Position numbers and translations under genes: made by a program. Of a DNA stretch of 64,000 bases, positions 18,180 to 26,372 are shown piece by piece. Source of the stretch: Chloroflexota bacterium. Its GTDB lineage: Bacteria; Chloroflexota; Anaerolineae; J036; Brachytrichaceae. The notes beneath the pieces are model-generated. The model was not told the origin of the DNA. It saw nothing but the letters and a program-made list of their open reading frames with translations, and ran no database searches. The stretch spans positions 1 through 64,000 of the forward strand of contig JANXLU010000062.1 of NCBI GenBank assembly GCA_025354985.1. Direction: 5' to 3'. How positions within the stretch are numbered: position 1 is the stretch's first letter; each line of letters starts with the position of its first letter.

Positions 18180-19090
18180 AATAGTTTTTCCACCACGCGC
18201 AGGACCGCGCTTCTGGCGCGCGGATTGGCGTGAACTTCCTGTTCACCCGGGTAAATTGGCTTGCGCGTCACCAGCGTCACCGTAGGCTTGCGTATCGTTT
18301 GGTCTCCAAACCCGGGCTGGGCAGTCACCTCGGCGCTGGCATTGCGAAAGGCCACCTTGACCGTGCGATCTTCCAAAGAATGGAAACTGATGACCGCCAG
18401 ACGGCCACCCCCGACCAGTGCATCCACCAGTACCGGAAGTGTGTCCGACAGTCGCTTCAACTCATCATTTACCGCGATGCGAAACGCTTGAAAAACCTGG
18501 GTTGCCGGGTGAATCTTGCCCGACCGCGGCGCCACGGAAGTTACGGCATCACGCAGATCAGCAGTGGTCTTCAACGGTCGCGCAGCCCAGATTGCCTCGG
18601 CCACCCGTCGCGCATGGTCGACTTCGCCATACAAGCGCAAAATGGTGGTGAGCTCGCGCACATCGCTGCCATTCACAAGTTCAGCCGCCGACACCCCGCG
18701 CGTCTGATCAAAGCGCATATCCAGCGGCCCCTCGCGCATAAAACTGAATCCACGTGCTTCGTTGTCCATTTGATTTGAACTAAATCCGAGATCCGCCACG
18801 ATGCCATCCAAGGGCAGCATGCCGCAGTCCCGCGCCATCGAAATTGCATCGTGCATCCAGGACTGCCTCACCGTAGCGCGGGGTCCAAATGGTTGCAATC
18901 GGTCCGCCACCATACTGACAGCAATCGAATCCGCGTCCGTCGCCAACAATCGGCCACTTGGACCGGATCGTTCCAGCAATCCTTCCGAATGGCCACCTCC
19001 GCCCGCCGTGACGTCGAGATAGCGCCCCCCGTCCCTTGGCTGCAGCGCATCCAACACCTCGTTGCGCATTACCGTGAGGTGAACGTTCAT
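18176..19090 (-). CDS. rsmH: 16S rRNA (cytosine1402-N4)-methyltransferase
   Basis: 304 residues from the ATG at 19090. That start is chosen because it forms an ATGA overlap with the mraZ stop. An SAM methyltransferase modifying the 16S decoding centre. Motif I is YLDVTAGGGGHSEGLL and the acidic motif II is LLATDADSIAV. Further family blocks are GIVADLGFSSNQMDNEARGFSFMREGPLDMR, HPATQVFQAFRIAVNDELKRL, and AVISFHSLEDRTVKVAFR. It is second in the dcw operon, its conserved place. Confidence 0.96.
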   Translation of the reverse strand: MNVHLTVMRNEVLDALQPRDGGRYLDVTAGGGGHSEGLLERSGPSGRLLATDADSIAVSMVADRLQPFGPRATVRQSWMHDAISMARDCGMLPLDGIVADLGFSSNQMDNEARGFSFMREGPLDMRFDQTRGVSAAELVNGSDVRELTTILRLYGEVDHARRVAEAIWAARPLKTTADLRDAVTSVAPRSGKIHPATQVFQAFRIAVNDELKRLSDTLPVLVDALVGGGRLAVISFHSLEDRTVKVAFRNASAEVTAQPGFGDQTIRKPTVTLVTRKPIYPGEQEVHANPRARSAVLRVVEKLL

Positions 19091-19527
19091 ATGCCATACT
19101 TCGCCCACATTGCGCTGTTATCAGCGCTTGCCACGCCGCCAACAACCGCAGCCTGCTTTTCCCACTCTGCACGCGCAAAAAGCTCGATAAAGTCAAAGCT
19201 GCCAACAATGGCAATCTCATCCCCACCCTGTACGCCAATATGCACGCGCAATTTCTCGGGCACAACGAAGCGGCCCTGCGCATCTGGAATCGCGTCCAGA
19301 GCATTGCTAAACCAATATTGGCGGATCTTCTGGCTTTCGAAATCCATGGTCGGTAATTCGATTATTTTCTGGCTTCGCTTTTCAAAGGCTGTGTTGTCAA
19401 AAATTCGCAGGCTCGCACCCAATCCCTTGGTTATGACCATGCCGGCGGCCAGCTGCGACTGATACTTCGACGGAAGCATCAATCGAAACTTGCCATCCAG
19501 GGTGTGGAGGTACTCGCCAACAAACAT
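19087..19527 (-). CDS. mraZ: Transcriptional regulator MraZ
   Basis: 146 residues, two tandem AbrB/SpoVT-like swapped-hairpin domains. The first starts MFVGEYLHTLDGKFRLMLPSK and the second IPDAQGRFVVPEKLR. The DxxGR signature of the second repeat is intact; the first has DGKFR instead of DxKGR. MraZ binds repeats upstream of its own operon and represses it in E. coli. Matching repeats lie directly upstream here. First gene of the dcw operon; its stop overlaps rsmH. Confidence 0.95.
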   Translation of the reverse strand: MFVGEYLHTLDGKFRLMLPSKYQSQLAAGMVITKGLGASLRIFDNTAFEKRSQKIIELPTMDFESQKIRQYWFSNALDAIPDAQGRFVVPEKLRVHIGVQGGDEIAIVGSFDFIELFARAEWEKQAAVVGGVASADNSAMWAKYGI

Positions 19528-19540
19528 TTCTAATTAGACA

Positions 19541-19571
19541 TTACTAAGTATTCTATCTGAATTCTTAGTAA
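19541..19571. repeat. Inverted repeat over the dcw -10 box
   Basis: TTACTAAG (19541-19548) and CTTAGTAA (19564-19571) are perfect inverted arms. An inner ATTC/GAAT pair brings 12 of 13 positions per arm into symmetry. The repeat covers the -10 box and most of the spacer, but not the MraZ boxes. It could be an operator for a second regulator. Confidence 0.6.
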
Positions 19572-19579
19572 AGTGCCAA
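19550..19579 (-). promoter_or_regulatory. dcw operon promoter
   Basis: On the minus strand TTGGCA (19579-19574) and TAGAAT (19555-19550) are 18 bases apart. The predicted transcription start is near 19543, giving a leader of about 16 bases before the mraZ ATG. Confidence 0.65.
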
Positions 19580-19615
19580 CTCACTTTGCCCCATTTTGTC
19601 CCACTTCGTCCCATT
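19576..19615 (-). promoter_or_regulatory. MraZ operator: four 10-base-phased boxes
   Basis: Read on the minus strand, four direct decamers follow one another without gaps: AATGGGACGA, AGTGGGACAA, AATGGGGCAA, AGTGAGTTGG. The TGGG core recurs every ten bases, with the fourth degenerate (TGAG). This matches known MraZ boxes in E. coli and Mycoplasma. The array covers the -35 box, which predicts autorepression of the dcw operon. Confidence 0.8.
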
Positions 19616-19728
19616 CTGGGATTCTACGCCAAAGTTTTGCGAAATAGTCGGGATGTCCCAGAAATTTAAGGAAACAATCTGCGAAATAGTCGACAAAACA
19701 GCGTTCATCAGTGACTCATCCTCCGTGC

Positions 19729-19734
19729 TACACT
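19729..19734 (+). promoter_or_regulatory. -10 box six bases before the start codon
   Basis: TACACT ends six bases before the ATG at 19741, placing the likely transcription start on the start codon itself (leaderless mRNA). No Shine-Dalgarno is visible. The -35 is weak. Confidence 0.5.
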
Positions 19735-19740
19735 TTTGGC

Positions 19741-21366
19741 ATGGACGAGCTTGCAATTGCGCTACGAACTTGGTCACGCCGATTGAAGTTGCAATTGAGT
19801 CTGAAGTGGCTGTGCTTTGGTGTGGCAGTTGGCGTCGGTCTTGCGCTGTTACCGGCCATCGTAGCCCGTGTTTGGCCGTTACTGACTGTTACACAGCTCA
19901 TCCTGATTGCGGTGCTGGCCTCGGGTGGTGGCTTTCTGGTTGCGATCGTCGCTCCGTGGCTAACCGGTCTGCGCCGAACTCCACTTTCATATGCGCGATA
20001 TTTTGATAATATTTTCGGTCTGCAACAGCGTGTATCAACCGCGCTTGAGCTGTCAGAGGGTGCGTTGCGCTCAGCGAATGATGAAATGCGCAAACGCCAG
20101 GTGGCCGATGCCGTACGCCATGCGACCCAAGTGAACGTCGGAAAGCGGTTGCCGCTGCGCCTTTCTGTGCGAGATGCCGCCGTTGCGTTTGGGTTGGTGC
20201 TGGCCCTGGCGCTGGCAATATTTATTCCAAACGATCAGCAGTCGGTGCTGGCCCGCCGTGCTCTGGCGGCAGACGAGCTTAAGAAGGAAGCACAGGCGCT
20301 TGAAGACATCAAGCAGGCAATTGAAAATAACCCGGCGCTCACGGCCGATCAAAAAACTCAGGCACTTGAGGCCTTAAATCAAGCCGAGCAGGAGTTGAAA
20401 GATGCAAAGTCGTCTCCGGAAGAGGCACTTGCGGCATTGAACAACGCCCAGGATGCACTGGAAAAGGTGCGTGATGGCGTCTCTGAGCAAAAATTGGGTG
20501 ACCTGGAGCATGCGGGCCAGAACATGACGCCGGATGATTTGACAAACGCACTTGCCAACTCGCTGTCGAATCGTGAGTTTGACAAGGCCGCGAATCAACT
20601 TCGCGATTTAACAAATCCACAGGGCAAGGCGCTGTCAGAAGAAGAACAACAGCGGGTGGCCAACCAACTTGACCAAATGTCGCGTGATGTGCAATCAAGT
20701 GACGCGAAACTGGCCCAAAGCTTGAAAGATGCCGCCCAAAATCTGCGCGAGGGCAAGGCACAGGACGCGCAACAAAACCTGCAAAAGGCTGCGGACGCAC
20801 TCGACAAGTCGGAACAGGCGGATCAGGCAAGCAGCGCGGTGAGCGAAGCACAGAACAACGTGGGAGAGGCACGCCAGCGCTTGAGTCAGGCTGCGGGCAA
20901 GGATCAGCAGGGTCAGCAATCCTCGGGCCAATCCGGTCAACAACAGAAAGGACCGGCCGGGCAACCGGGACAGGCGGGCAAGGAAAGTGACGCCACGGGT
21001 GATCAATTTGGTGATTCCACCAGCGGTAGCAGCTCACAAGGTCAGCCCGGTAGCAGCAATATAGACACCACCCGGTCGCAGCACAGCGAAGATACGGGTA
21101 CCAGCAATGAGGTTTGGGCGCCCCAACGGCTGGGGGGTGATGGCCAACCCATCACGCTTCCCGATGCTCAAGGCAAGCCCTCGGCCAATCCAAACGGCAA
21201 ACCGAATCAAGCTCCAGGCGGTCAAAGCAGTGTCCCCTACCAGCAGGTGTACGCCGACTATCGCAAGACCGCGGACGACGCGATCCAAAATGGTGACGTT
21301 CCGTCAGAATATCGGGATTACGTCCGCGACTATTTCTCCTCGCTAAATCCGCGGCAAACCAAGTAG
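19741..21366 (+). CDS. Membrane-anchored coiled-coil protein, unknown
   Basis: 541 residues from the ATG at 19741. Two membrane helices near 20-70 and a third near 150-167 are followed by a long Ala/Gln/Leu/Lys/Asp helical region (about 175-380), predicted coiled coil. A Gln/Gly/Ser-rich low-complexity stretch covers about 390-500. A conserved-looking C-terminal block follows, YQQVYADYRKTADDAI...YRDYVRDYFSSLNP. The layout resembles proteins encoded with MoxR/DUF58 gene sets, but no such genes are here. It is divergent from mraZ and shares the 213-base regulatory gap. Function unknown. Confidence 0.8.
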   Translation: MDELAIALRTWSRRLKLQLSLKWLCFGVAVGVGLALLPAIVARVWPLLTVTQLILIAVLASGGGFLVAIVAPWLTGLRRTPLSYARYFDNIFGLQQRVSTALELSEGALRSANDEMRKRQVADAVRHATQVNVGKRLPLRLSVRDAAVAFGLVLALALAIFIPNDQQSVLARRALAADELKKEAQALEDIKQAIENNPALTADQKTQALEALNQAEQELKDAKSSPEEALAALNNAQDALEKVRDGVSEQKLGDLEHAGQNMTPDDLTNALANSLSNREFDKAANQLRDLTNPQGKALSEEEQQRVANQLDQMSRDVQSSDAKLAQSLKDAAQNLREGKAQDAQQNLQKAADALDKSEQADQASSAVSEAQNNVGEARQRLSQAAGKDQQGQQSSGQSGQQQKGPAGQPGQAGKESDATGDQFGDSTSGSSSQGQPGSSNIDTTRSQHSEDTGTSNEVWAPQRLGGDGQPITLPDAQGKPSANPNGKPNQAPGGQSSVPYQQVYADYRKTADDAIQNGDVPSEYRDYVRDYFSSLNPRQTK

Positions 21367-21370
21367 CGCG

Positions 21371-21376
21371 TATGAT
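21371..21376 (+). promoter_or_regulatory. -10 box six bases before rsmG
   Basis: TATGAT ends six bases before the rsmG ATG at 21383, the spacing expected for a leaderless transcript. Confidence 0.45.
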
Positions 21377-21382
21377 CGCGGG

Positions 21383-22129
21383 ATGCTGACATCGCAGACG
21401 ATCGTTGATACCGCCGCCCAGATGCAGGTGTTGCTGACACCCGACCAGGGCGAACAGTTTGTAACCTACGCCTCCAGACTGGTCGAGTGGAATCAAAAGA
21501 TCAACCTCACCGCAATCACCGATGATCACGGAATTCTGATTCGTCACATTGCGGATTCATTGAGCCTGCTTATGCCAATCCCGGCTCTCAATAAGCTGGC
21601 ATCCGCTGCGTCTGCCCCGGTAACGCTGCACGTGATGGATGTGGGCACCGGAGCGGGCTTCCCGGGTCTGGCGCTCAAAATTGCCCGACCCGACCTGGTC
21701 ATGACGTTGATCGACGGCACGGGCAAGAAAATTACGTTCTGCCAGGCCATTATTGATGAGCTCAGGTTAACGGGTATTCGCGCGCTACAGGCACGCGCCG
21801 ATGACCTTGCACATGACCCGAAGCACCGCGAACAATATGACTTGGTGACCGCACGCGCTGTGGCGCCGCTAAGCACGCTGGTTGAATACTTGTTGCCGTT
21901 CTGTCGGATTGGGGGTAGCTGCGTGGCGCTCAAAGGCGCTGATGCCGCCGCGGAAGTGGCAACCGCACGCAATGCGATCCGCCAGCTTGGCAGTGCGCCC
22001 CAAATCACCTGCCCGATTCAGCTGCCCGGGGTTCCGGACCAGCGCGCGCTGATCGTAATGCACAAGATCGAATCCACCCGGGCCCGCTTTCCGCGCACGG
22101 GCGGTGCGCCGCGGAACGCACCCCTTTAA
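21383..22129 (+). CDS. rsmG: 16S rRNA (guanine527-N7)-methyltransferase
   Basis: 248 residues, RsmG/GidB. Methylates G527 of 16S rRNA using SAM; loss gives low-level streptomycin resistance in other bacteria. Seen: WNQKINLTAITD and IRHIADSLSLL at the N terminus, motif I VMDVGTGAGFPGLALKIARP, the LIDGTGKK acidic loop, and DLVTARAVAPLSTLVEYLLP. Full length. The preceding gene ends 17 bases before, so it could also be read from that transcript, but a -10 box just before the ATG suggests its own start. Confidence 0.95.
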   Translation: MLTSQTIVDTAAQMQVLLTPDQGEQFVTYASRLVEWNQKINLTAITDDHGILIRHIADSLSLLMPIPALNKLASAASAPVTLHVMDVGTGAGFPGLALKIARPDLVMTLIDGTGKKITFCQAIIDELRLTGIRALQARADDLAHDPKHREQYDLVTARAVAPLSTLVEYLLPFCRIGGSCVALKGADAAAEVATARNAIRQLGSAPQITCPIQLPGVPDQRALIVMHKIESTRARFPRTGGAPRNAPL

Positions 22130-22161
22130 GAGTTCCGATGTCAACTCTCCGCCAACTCCGC

Positions 22162-22167
22162 TAAAAT
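22162..22167 (+). promoter_or_regulatory. -10 box seven bases before the B12-binding gene
   Basis: TAAAAT ends seven bases before the ATG at 22175. This again predicts a transcript starting at the start codon. Confidence 0.5.
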
Positions 22168-22174
22168 TCTCGGT

Positions 22175-22588
22175 ATGCCCATCGTGCGCCCTCCCCGAAT
22201 TCTAATTGCCAAACCCGGGCTGGATGGTCATGACCGCGGTGCAAAGGTCATCGCGCGCGCGCTGCGCGACGCGGGCATGGAAGTTATCTACACCGGTCTC
22301 AGGCAAACACCCGACATGATTGCCCAGGCCGCGCTGCAGGAAGACGTGGACGCGGTGGGCCTTAGCATCCTGAGCGGCGCTCACAATGAGCTGTTGCCCC
22401 GGATCATTCAAGCGATGCGCCAGCGCGACCTGGAGGACATACCAATTTTTGTGGGGGGCATCATTCCGGTTGACGATGCGGCCCGGCTCAAAAGCGCGGG
22501 AATTGCCGCAGTATTTGGACCGGGCTCATCGCTTGACGAAATCTCGAAGTTCATCCTGGCAACGATTGCACTTCGAACGCGGGAATGA
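22175..22588 (+). CDS. Stand-alone cobalamin-binding domain protein
   Basis: 137 residues, just the B12-binding domain found at the C terminus of methylmalonyl-CoA-type mutases. The lower-ligand motif DxHxxG is present ([19 protein letters not shown]), with the matching SxL (LSILSGAH) and GG (VGGIIP) motifs. Such free domains act as the small subunit of acyl-CoA mutases when a separate large subunit exists elsewhere. No mutase gene is in the window. Its stop overlaps the next start in ATGATGA. Confidence 0.88.
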   Translation: MPIVRPPRILIAKPGLDGHDRGAKVIARALRDAGMEVIYTGLRQTPDMIAQAALQEDVDAVGLSILSGAHNELLPRIIQAMRQRDLEDIPIFVGGIIPVDDAARLKSAGIAAVFGPGSSLDEISKFILATIALRTRE

Positions 22589-23214
22589 TGAAGCCAACGA
22601 CCATTTATCTCATAAGGCATGGTCAGACCGATGAGAACAAAAATGAAATTATTCAGGGTTGGCTTAACTCCACGCTTAATGAACATGGCCGACGACAGGC
22701 ACGGGCAATGGCCGAGCGATTTCGCACGGTACGGCTGGATTACATCTACACCAGTCCTCTGGACCGCGCCCACGAAACTGCGCGCATTCTTGCATCGGTG
22801 TGCCAGGCCACGCTGGCAGCCGAGGATTTGCTCAAGGAAATCAACATGGGTGCGCTGACGGGCTTAAGGGGCCGCGAGGTGGACGAGATGCGCAGTCACG
22901 ATTTCCCACACCTTGGTCCGCAATACTTCTCACCACCCGGCGGCGAAACCACCGAGGAGTTGTATGAGCGCGGAAAATTGGTGTTGCACACTGTGCTGGC
23001 CCGGATGCGGCACAAACAGGTGGCGCTTGTATCGCACGGAGGCACAATCAGTGCACTGGTCACGGCGGCATTGCGAATGCCTCCGCACGCCCGACATGGG
23101 ATGGGCGTGCACAACACGTCGATCAGCAAGCTCACGCACGTCGACGGTCATTGGCGGCTAAAGTTGTTTAACGATCACGCACATCTGGCGATGATTGGTG
23201 AGGATACCCTTTGA
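22585..23214 (+). CDS. Histidine phosphatase family protein
   Basis: 209 residues, phosphoglycerate mutase-like fold. The catalytic motif is [10 protein letters not shown] (Arg-His-Gly, His about 11). [15 protein letters not shown] and the second His in [13 protein letters not shown] complete the active site. The substrate cannot be told: relatives include cofactor-dependent phosphoglycerate mutases, alpha-ribazole phosphatases and other sugar-phosphate phosphatases. The B12-binding neighbour makes a ribazole-type role tempting but unproven. The start is either of two adjacent ATGs; its 3' end overlaps the region carrying the prs promoter. Confidence 0.85.
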   Translation: MMKPTTIYLIRHGQTDENKNEIIQGWLNSTLNEHGRRQARAMAERFRTVRLDYIYTSPLDRAHETARILASVCQATLAAEDLLKEINMGALTGLRGREVDEMRSHDFPHLGPQYFSPPGGETTEELYERGKLVLHTVLARMRHKQVALVSHGGTISALVTAALRMPPHARHGMGVHNTSISKLTHVDGHWRLKLFNDHAHLAMIGEDTL

Positions 23215-23220
23215 TAAAAT
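23215..23220 (+). promoter_or_regulatory. -10 box ten bases before prs
   Basis: TAAAAT directly after the phosphatase stop and ten bases before the prs ATG. It predicts a very short or absent leader. Confidence 0.45.
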
Positions 23221-23230
23221 CACTCCGCCC

Positions 23231-24208
23231 ATGATTCGACTTCAAAACAAGCTGGACTTCAACTATGGCAACATCAAAATCTTCAGCGGCAGCAGCCACC
23301 CCGGTCTTGCCCAGGAGGTGGCTGAATACCTCGGCGTGTCGTTGGCCAGGCGCGAGCTCGTGAAGTTTCCAAACGATAATATTTTTGTCCGGCTGGAGGA
23401 GAGCGTGCGTGGCAAGGATGTTTACATCATCAACACGGCCAGCGCACCCGTCAATGACAACATCATGGAGACGCTCATCTTCTGTGACGCTTGTCGGCGC
23501 GGATCGGCGGCACGTATTACCGTGGTGATGCCCTACATGCCCTATGGACGCAGTGACAAGAAGGACCAGCCCCGCGTGCCCATTACTGCGCGGCTAATGG
23601 CGGACTTAATTCAGACCGCGGGCGCGGACAGGTATATCACGGTTGACCTTCATGCGGGTCAGATACAAGGTTTCTTTAGCATTCCCGGCGACGAGGTATC
23701 GTCTTTTCATCTGCTGAGTGAGTATCTGCTTGAGAAGAAACTTGAGAATGCCACGATTGTTACCAATGACCTGGGCTTCGCCAAGAAGGGGCGAAACTAC
23801 GCCGCCACTTTGGACATGCCGCTGGCGTTTATGGAGAAACGCCGAACCTCGAACGATGCCAAATCCGAGATTCTATCGATCATCGGCGATGTGAATGACC
23901 GTGATGTGGTGATTGTCGATGACGAAATATCCACGGGTGGTTCGCTGATGAACACGCTTAAGGCGGTCAAGGACAACGGTGCGCGGGATATTTATGTCGT
24001 GTGCACGCACGGAATTTTTGTCGGTCCGGCGCTGGAACGGCTAAAGGCCCAACCGTTCAAGGAAATAATCACCACCAATACGGTTCCGCAGATGCATGCA
24101 AAAAGCATGCTTCCTAATTTGACCGTGCTCTCAATTGGCCCGCTTATAGGCGAAGTGATGGCCCGCGTCCATGATGGCCGCAGTGTGGGCGAGATGTGGA
24201 ACGAATAG
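23231..24208 (+). CDS. prs: Ribose-phosphate pyrophosphokinase
   Basis: 325 residues from the ATG at 23231; the upstream in-frame ATG lies inside the phosphatase gene and is rejected. Makes PRPP from ribose-5-phosphate and ATP for nucleotide, His and Trp synthesis. Seen: KIFSGSSHPGLAQEVAEYLGV, the flexible-loop/ATP region MPYMPYGRSDKKDQPRVPITARL, the ribose-phosphate region VDLHAGQIQGFF, and the PRPP loop VVIVDDEISTGGSLMNTL. Class I type. hisD, a downstream user pathway, lies 13 kb away. Confidence 0.96.
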   Translation: MIRLQNKLDFNYGNIKIFSGSSHPGLAQEVAEYLGVSLARRELVKFPNDNIFVRLEESVRGKDVYIINTASAPVNDNIMETLIFCDACRRGSAARITVVMPYMPYGRSDKKDQPRVPITARLMADLIQTAGADRYITVDLHAGQIQGFFSIPGDEVSSFHLLSEYLLEKKLENATIVTNDLGFAKKGRNYAATLDMPLAFMEKRRTSNDAKSEILSIIGDVNDRDVVIVDDEISTGGSLMNTLKAVKDNGARDIYVVCTHGIFVGPALERLKAQPFKEIITTNTVPQMHAKSMLPNLTVLSIGPLIGEVMARVHDGRSVGEMWNE

Positions 24209-24315
24209 GCGGGCGGTGTCATGCCTTGTTGCAGGCGGTGGGTGCAGTGTGTCCCGTAGCCAGCAAGTATCGGAGACCTCGCACCTAAACATCGCTGCGC
24301 GTCTGCGTTTCTGTT

Positions 24316-24603
24316 TTACTTCGCCAGGCGCTGCTTGTAATCCGTGACGTAGCGATCCAGCTTGCCGACGAGTGCCTTCCATTCGTCGGTGCGGACAATC
24401 TGCCTAAGCGCGTCCAATCCGTCGTCTGAGATTGGCACTGCCGTGCTGACAATCTGTGGGCCTTCTCCGTAGAGTGTATACCAGGCCTGCATCGGTCGCA
24501 ACCCCAGCTTCATCAGTTCAGGCAGCCATTCTTGAACCACGAACTCAAAATAGGTGGCTTCATCCTCCTTGTTGATGTTCCAGCTCATTACTATTTTTGC
24601 CAT
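24316..24603 (-). CDS. Small hypothetical protein, ferredoxin-like fold likely
   Basis: 95 residues with the pattern MSWNINKEDEATYFEFV...WLPELMKLGL...AWYTLYGEGPQIVSTAV...EWKALVGKLDRYVTDYKQR. The alternation of a beta strand, helix, and two short strands resembles dimeric alpha/beta-barrel proteins, but no catalytic residues can be named. It lies 19 bases after the metallo-hydrolase-like gene on the same strand and is probably co-transcribed with it. Confidence 0.65.
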   Translation of the reverse strand: MAKIVMSWNINKEDEATYFEFVVQEWLPELMKLGLRPMQAWYTLYGEGPQIVSTAVPISDDGLDALRQIVRTDEWKALVGKLDRYVTDYKQRLAK

Positions 24604-24622
24604 GGCTAGGTGATACCCTCAA

Positions 24623-25273
24623 TTATCGCTTGACTGCGAGCAACACCACCTGGGTATCCTCGGGCAACTGCGCCTTGGTGACCTTCAGGCTTTCAATGGG
24701 CTTTGAATCCGTTAGACCCATTTCCTTGAGAAACCGATGCGCGTTTTCAAGCTTGGCAGAGGTGCCATCCGCGGCATAGTTCATCGGGATGACAATGCTG
24801 GGCTCAATCAAACTCACAACTTCGGCAGCCTGGGTGGCGCTAAGACAATCGCCGCCGCCAATGGGCACAATCAGAATATCCACGGTTTCAAGCGCATCAA
24901 TTTGTTGCTGGCTTGGGACAAATCCGAGCCCACCCAAATGCACCACGCGCAGACCATCAAAATCAAAGCTGAATGCCGTGTTGCGAAAGCCCGGGCGCAG
25001 CTTTTCATTTTTCATCGGTGCGCCGGTGATAAACACCCCACCCATTTCATATTCGCCCGGCGTACTGACTACGCGCACATCACCACGCGCACCAGCCGAA
25101 ATTGCCCCAACATTGTTGTGCTCTGCAACGTCACAGCTTACCGACACAAGATCGGCACGCAGCCGGGGCAACGTGTCGCCCGTTACTTTTTCATCGAACG
25201 GATCGGTAACTACCGCAAGAGTGCCACGCTCGGTCATGCGAAAACATGACCGGCCATACCAGGTGATTTCCAT
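24623..25273 (-). CDS. Metallo-beta-lactamase-fold protein, degenerate metal site
   Basis: 216 residues with the UlaG-like MBL fold: MEITWYGRSCFRM, VVTDPFD, then STPGEYEMGGVFITG, LVHLGG-type strand VVHLGGLGF, and the late VIPMNY. The metal motif HxHxDH should follow RADLVSVS, but the sequence reads SCDVAEHNN, leaving one His of the set. It may bind metal differently or not at all. A TAGAAT box lies nine bases before the ATG. Likely co-transcribed with the small downstream gene. Confidence 0.8.
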   Translation of the reverse strand: MEITWYGRSCFRMTERGTLAVVTDPFDEKVTGDTLPRLRADLVSVSCDVAEHNNVGAISAGARGDVRVVSTPGEYEMGGVFITGAPMKNEKLRPGFRNTAFSFDFDGLRVVHLGGLGFVPSQQQIDALETVDILIVPIGGGDCLSATQAAEVVSLIEPSIVIPMNYAADGTSAKLENAHRFLKEMGLTDSKPIESLKVTKAQLPEDTQVVLLAVKR

Positions 25274-25282
25274 AGAACATCT

Positions 25283-25288
25283 ATTCTA
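25283..25288 (-). promoter_or_regulatory. -10 box nine bases before the MBL-fold gene
   Basis: TAGAAT on the minus strand, nine bases before the ATG at 25273. It lies at the very 3' end of the upstream gene, so it would separate the two units. Confidence 0.45.
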
Positions 25289-26236
25289 CCGCCCGGTAAT
25301 GCCTTCCAGGGCGGAACCGATGACATCATGCACTTTTTGCAGTGAGGTCCGTGGCGCATAGTTTTCTGCAAAGTCTTGTGCGGCCGCTTGCATTGGAAAC
25401 TGATCACCTTCCAACTCCGCCTCGTGCATCTGTTGCAGGTAGTGCCGATGCTCGATGACCCACAAGTACAAATCCGCAACTGTCCGTCCGGGAAAGGATT
25501 CGAGCACATCCTCGGCACGGATCACCTCAACCAGAGGAAGATAGACCTTGTCATACCAATCCACAACCGCGGCCTCGTAAACAATGTCGTGCTTCTGTTC
25601 AATCCCCATGTAGTACTTGTGGGTCTCGATATGCTCAAGCAAATCGTTATAACACCTTGGGACCGAAAATCGCACATCGGCGTTTGGCCGTAATTTATCA
25701 AGGCGGGTGTGCTCGAGAAACTGCTGATATTCTCCCAAAACCTCAAGATTGACTGAATCAATATCCTTTTCCGTGACCGGCACCCGCAGGATCGCCTCGG
25801 TTACTTCGGCATCAATATAGGTTTGGCCATGCTCGCGCGCGACGCTGACGCGATGGTTGCCATCGATCACGAAATAGACCTCGCCCACCTTGTATAGTTT
25901 GATTGGTGGCAACGGGACATCACTGTGATACGCATTGTTAATGCTGCTCCAGCGCTCGGTCAGATGCCTGTTGCGCGGCAGGAATGCATTGTCAAAGTCG
26001 TGGAAGCGCCCGACGCTACCCACAATTTTGTCGCTATCAACGGTCTGAATTCCCCGGTTGACCAGCGCCTGCGGCTTTAATCGCGCGCGAAGCTCATCCC
26101 ATGCATACAGCTTGGTATCTGTCCGCGTTATCCAGCCCCAGATACTTCTAAGCAGGCTGCGCGTTCGCGCGCTGCGAAACTCTAATTTGTCCTGACTTGT
26201 TGTAATTGCGTTCATTTGTTCTGCGTTTAAGTCCAC
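25286..26236 (-). CDS. ParB/sulfiredoxin-fold domain protein
   Basis: 316 residues from a GTG at 26236; the ATG at 26215 is a good alternative. The central block GEVYFVIDGNHRVSVAREHGQTYIDAEV (about 117-144) is the ParB/Srx nuclease-like motif, with the conserved DGxHR core. The N terminus is basic (RSARTRSLLRSIW). The C-terminal half is acidic and helical with YLPLVEVIRAEDVLESFPGRTVADLYLWVIEHRHYLQ. No HTH is evident, so a plasmid-partition role is unlikely. Similar proteins are annotated as DUF4032-like or transcriptional regulator; true function unknown. Confidence 0.72.
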   Translation of the reverse strand: MDLNAEQMNAITTSQDKLEFRSARTRSLLRSIWGWITRTDTKLYAWDELRARLKPQALVNRGIQTVDSDKIVGSVGRFHDFDNAFLPRNRHLTERWSSINNAYHSDVPLPPIKLYKVGEVYFVIDGNHRVSVAREHGQTYIDAEVTEAILRVPVTEKDIDSVNLEVLGEYQQFLEHTRLDKLRPNADVRFSVPRCYNDLLEHIETHKYYMGIEQKHDIVYEAAVVDWYDKVYLPLVEVIRAEDVLESFPGRTVADLYLWVIEHRHYLQQMHEAELEGDQFPMQAAAQDFAENYAPRTSLQKVHDVIGSALEGITGR

Positions 26237-26372
26237 ACGCGTGTTTACATAATTCGACAGATAAGCCTATGATAGTACCCTTCAAGCTTAAGAATCAGGT
26301 TAAAGCTTGTCCCGCGATATACTGGTCTGATCACGTTACCGTTCTCCGAGTCTATTTCAAATCTTAATCAAC

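Noticed and set aside
20339-21037. Minus-strand Pro/Arg-rich ORF opposite the coiled-coil gene
   Set aside because: Its composition follows from the Gln/Gly repeats of the plus-strand gene; no start signal or motif.
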